From Candidatus Bathyarchaeota archaeon (GTDB lineage Archaea > Thermoproteota > Bathyarchaeia > Bathyarchaeales > Bathyarchaeaceae), in NCBI GenBank assembly GCA_029882515.1, contig JAOUKN010000006.1:1-43685 (forward strand): a stretch of DNA of 43,685 nucleotides, read 5' to 3'. This document shows positions 42,376 through 43,685 of this stretch, piece after piece. The position numbers were made by a program, and so were the translations under genes. Position 1 is the stretch's first letter. Every line of letters begins with the position of its first letter. The notes below the pieces were generated by a model. That model was given only the letters and a program-made list of their open reading frames with translations, made no database searches and had not been told where the DNA came from.

Positions 42376-42522
42376 TCCAATTAACGGTCAGTCGTTCCAG
42401 TATTTAAATCTTGTGAGTTGTTTAGTATGGCTTTTTTAGTGTGGTTTTGCTGAGTTAATGAGAATTTTCACACAATACCGTGAGAAGAAATCACAGAGGG
42501 CTAGGGGAGTTTCAAGTGGATG

Positions 42523-42693
42523 CTAAGTTCTTTTTTGTTTTGGTTTTTCATCTATTTCTATCAGAAGTTGCTTACAATGGGCGTTGAGTTTTAGGTCTAT
42601 TAATTGGCCAAGTCCTTGGGTTAGGAAAGTTAGAATTCTGTCAAGTTTCTCATTTGCTTCTTTTAGTTGGTTGACTATTTCGTCTTCATTCAT
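42523..42693 (-). CDS. 56-residue hypothetical protein
   Basis: ATG at 42693, TAG at 42523-42525, with TTGAGGA as ribosome site about 9 nt upstream. The N-terminal part is a predicted amphipathic helix ('IVNQLKEANEKLDRILTFLTQGLGQLIDL'), and the tail is basic. It starts 35 bp after the exonuclease stop on the same strand, probably in one transcript. A short helical protein of this kind can be a DNA-binding or oligomerising accessory factor, but no function can be given. Confidence 0.6.
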   Translation of the reverse strand: MNEDEIVNQLKEANEKLDRILTFLTQGLGQLIDLKLNAHCKQLLIEIDEKPKQKRT

Positions 42694-42727
42694 TCTTTAT
42701 TCCTCAATTCTAATTAGTTCTTTTGGC

Positions 42728-43261
42728 TCAAAGATGTTTCGCCAATGGAGGCATTTTCTTTCTAAGTTTTCTGTAAGCATCTGTAAATATCTTTGCTTCC
42801 TCTTTTATGTATTCGATTATCTCCTCATACTCCTCTTCTTCGTATAATTCACGAATTTGCTCATTCGTTATTTTTGTTTCCTTGAGAATTTTGTTATAAC
42901 CTCTGAAGTTGCCTTCATTTATCATAACAAGAACATGCTTCAAATCTGTGAAGGCTCTATTATAGACACAACGCAAATCCAGACCTCTCAAACCATATTT
43001 TTTGGCTCTTTCTTTCAAGAACATGAAATCAAACAATAGGTTCTTTCCCACAATTATGAAACTGAAAGGATTTTCACAAGTTAGAAGTGGCAGTACTTTC
43101 TTGATTATTCCTTTTTCTGAAGACTCCCACTCTTTGAATATTTCTATTTCATCAATTGGTTCTCCAGTTCGTCCAACCAATCTTTGAATTTGAATTGTGA
43201 TAATCTTATCTTTTTCTGGGGCTAAGCCAGTAGTCTCCATGTCGAAATAGTGTTCTACCAA
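42728..43261 (-). CDS. DEDD-family 3'-5' exonuclease (ribonuclease H-like)
   Basis: A 177-residue protein starting with TTG at 43261, supported by GAGGAG 8 nt upstream and an in-frame stop just before it. ExoI motif is 'YFDMETTGL' (Asp-x-Glu), ExoII 'VGKNLLFDFMFLKER' with the Asp, and the late 'YIKEEAKIFTDAYRKL' supplies the last Asp. Similar short DnaQ-like proteins occur in archaeal genomes and mobile elements. It would remove nucleotides from a 3' end of DNA or RNA. First gene of a two-gene unit with the 56-residue protein, divergent from the DUF5343-like gene. Confidence 0.8.
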   Translation of the reverse strand: MVEHYFDMETTGLAPEKDKIITIQIQRLVGRTGEPIDEIEIFKEWESSEKGIIKKVLPLLTCENPFSFIIVGKNLLFDFMFLKERAKKYGLRGLDLRCVYNRAFTDLKHVLVMINEGNFRGYNKILKETKITNEQIRELYEEEEYEEIIEYIKEEAKIFTDAYRKLRKKMPPLAKHL

Positions 43262-43349
43262 ATTTGATACTCCTCAGTAATTAGTTCTTTGGGTTCAACT
43301 ATAAGGTTTTCCGTATTTGTTATCTTATGAAAACAACTTTTGGAAGAAT

Positions 43350-43376
43350 TTAAATATACAACAAATATACTATATA
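43350..43376 (+). promoter_or_regulatory. Promoter of the DUF5343-like gene
   Basis: TTTAAATA begins at about 43350, placing a transcript start near 43378 and a leader of about a dozen bases before the ATG at 43391. A second TATA-like ACTATATAG lies at about 43368-43376. The region is shared with the divergent exonuclease gene. Confidence 0.45.
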
Positions 43377-43390
43377 GAAAGTGAATTGTC

Positions 43391-43685
43391 ATGTCCTATA
43401 CTTACACACCAAAGTTGGGTTCACTTAAGGAATTCCTGCAAAGAATAAAATCTAAAAAATTGGGAGTTCCAGACAGAGTTACCACACGTTACTTAGTATC
43501 TATTGGATACAAAAGCAGTAACGACCGCCCGATAGTTCGCATACTGCAGTCAATAGAATTTATAGATAGCAATGGTGTGCCAACTCAGAGTTTCAACGAT
43601 TTCAGAACAGCCAAATCCAAACAAGTAATGGCTTCTGCTTTGAGGAAGACATACGCAGAACTGTTCCAGATATATCCAGACCCTA
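43391..43685 (+). CDS. DUF5343-like protein, 3' partial
   Basis: 98 codons are open to the edge of the window. The start reads 'YTYTPKLGSLKEFLQRIKSK', then 'GVPDRVTTRYLVSIGYKSSNDR', then 'FRTAKSKQVMASALRKTYAELF', which match the DUF5343 family as I recall it. The fold is winged-helix-like and members are found in phages, plasmids and defence regions. The function is unknown. The C-terminus lies outside the window. The upstream spacing suggests a short leader. Confidence 0.7.
   Translation, partial: MSYTYTPKLGSLKEFLQRIKSKKLGVPDRVTTRYLVSIGYKSSNDRPIVRILQSIEFIDSNGVPTQSFNDFRTAKSKQVMASALRKTYAELFQIYPDP

Larger units (their letters stand above)
40937..43685. mobile_element. Putative integrated virus or plasmid-like element (right end outside window)
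   Basis: From 40937 on, the genes are short, AT-rich and mostly unrelated to the housekeeping genes before. They comprise a HerA/FtsK-like ATPase, a tiny membrane protein, a 56-residue protein, a DEDD exonuclease and a DUF5343-like gene. This mix is typical of archaeal integrative elements. No integrase or att repeat pair is visible in the window, and the boundary is only guessed from the gene content and the inverted repeat at 40874-40911. Confidence 0.45.

Noticed and set aside
1-43685. tRNA, rRNA or CRISPR array
   Set aside because: No tRNA T-loop with paired arms, no rRNA sequence and no regularly spaced repeats were seen on reading.

Overview
The window looks like a chromosomal segment of an uncultured archaeon with one end of an integrated element at the right edge. 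Archaeal signs are the tRNA-dependent amidotransferase GatDE, NucS, an Nre repair protein, an archaeal-type AsnRS, and TATA boxes about 25-30 bp from start codons, several of which look leaderless. Gene content fits a Bathyarchaeia-like lineage, but that placement is inference; no rRNA or tRNA gene was seen.

Left part (1-8142): a 5'-truncated GrpB-family gene, an isoprenylcysteine-methyltransferase-like membrane protein, and two convergent crotonase-fold genes. These two resemble the dienoyl-CoA hydratase and the ring-opening hydrolase of the lower benzoyl-CoA pathway. Next come a small unknown ORF, asnS, a degraded tyrosine-recombinase tail and a P-type Ca2+-type ATPase.

Energy core (8324-25854): a membrane pyrophosphatase with the K+-independent (proton-pumping) signature, then a 12-gene minus-strand operon in the order A-B-C-D-H-I-L-M-J1-J2-K-N. 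It has the whole membrane arm of respiratory complex I, including NuoA, but its NuoD and NuoB homologues keep the [NiFe]-hydrogenase cysteine motifs and no NADH module is present. It reads as a ferredoxin/H2-linked ion-pumping hydrogenase. Divergent from it is an acetate module: a GPR1/FUN34/YaaH transporter behind a perfect palindrome, AMP-forming acetyl-CoA synthetase, and a large ADP-forming acyl-CoA synthetase fused to a GNAT domain. The pyrophosphatase would recover the PPi made by acetate and aromatic-acid activation, and the hydrogenase would dispose of or use reducing power.

Housekeeping and repair part (26080-39295): Nre protein, low-molecular-weight phosphatase, an alkyltransferase-like protein without the acceptor cysteine, an ArsR/GyrI-type regulator, a zinc-metalloprotease-like protein, thioredoxin, a small ORF with an in-frame TAG, nitroreductase and DUF167 genes sharing one palindromic TATA box, a radical SAM protein with extra Fe-S domains next to NucS, a methyltransferase, a 31-residue SEC-C protein, and gatE/gatD.

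Right edge (39452-43685): a frameshifted secreted beta-helix surface protein, an 11-bp inverted repeat, then AT-rich genes typical of a mobile element: a HerA/FtsK-like ATPase, a 37-residue membrane peptide, a 56-residue protein, a DEDD exonuclease and a DUF5343-like gene cut by the window end.
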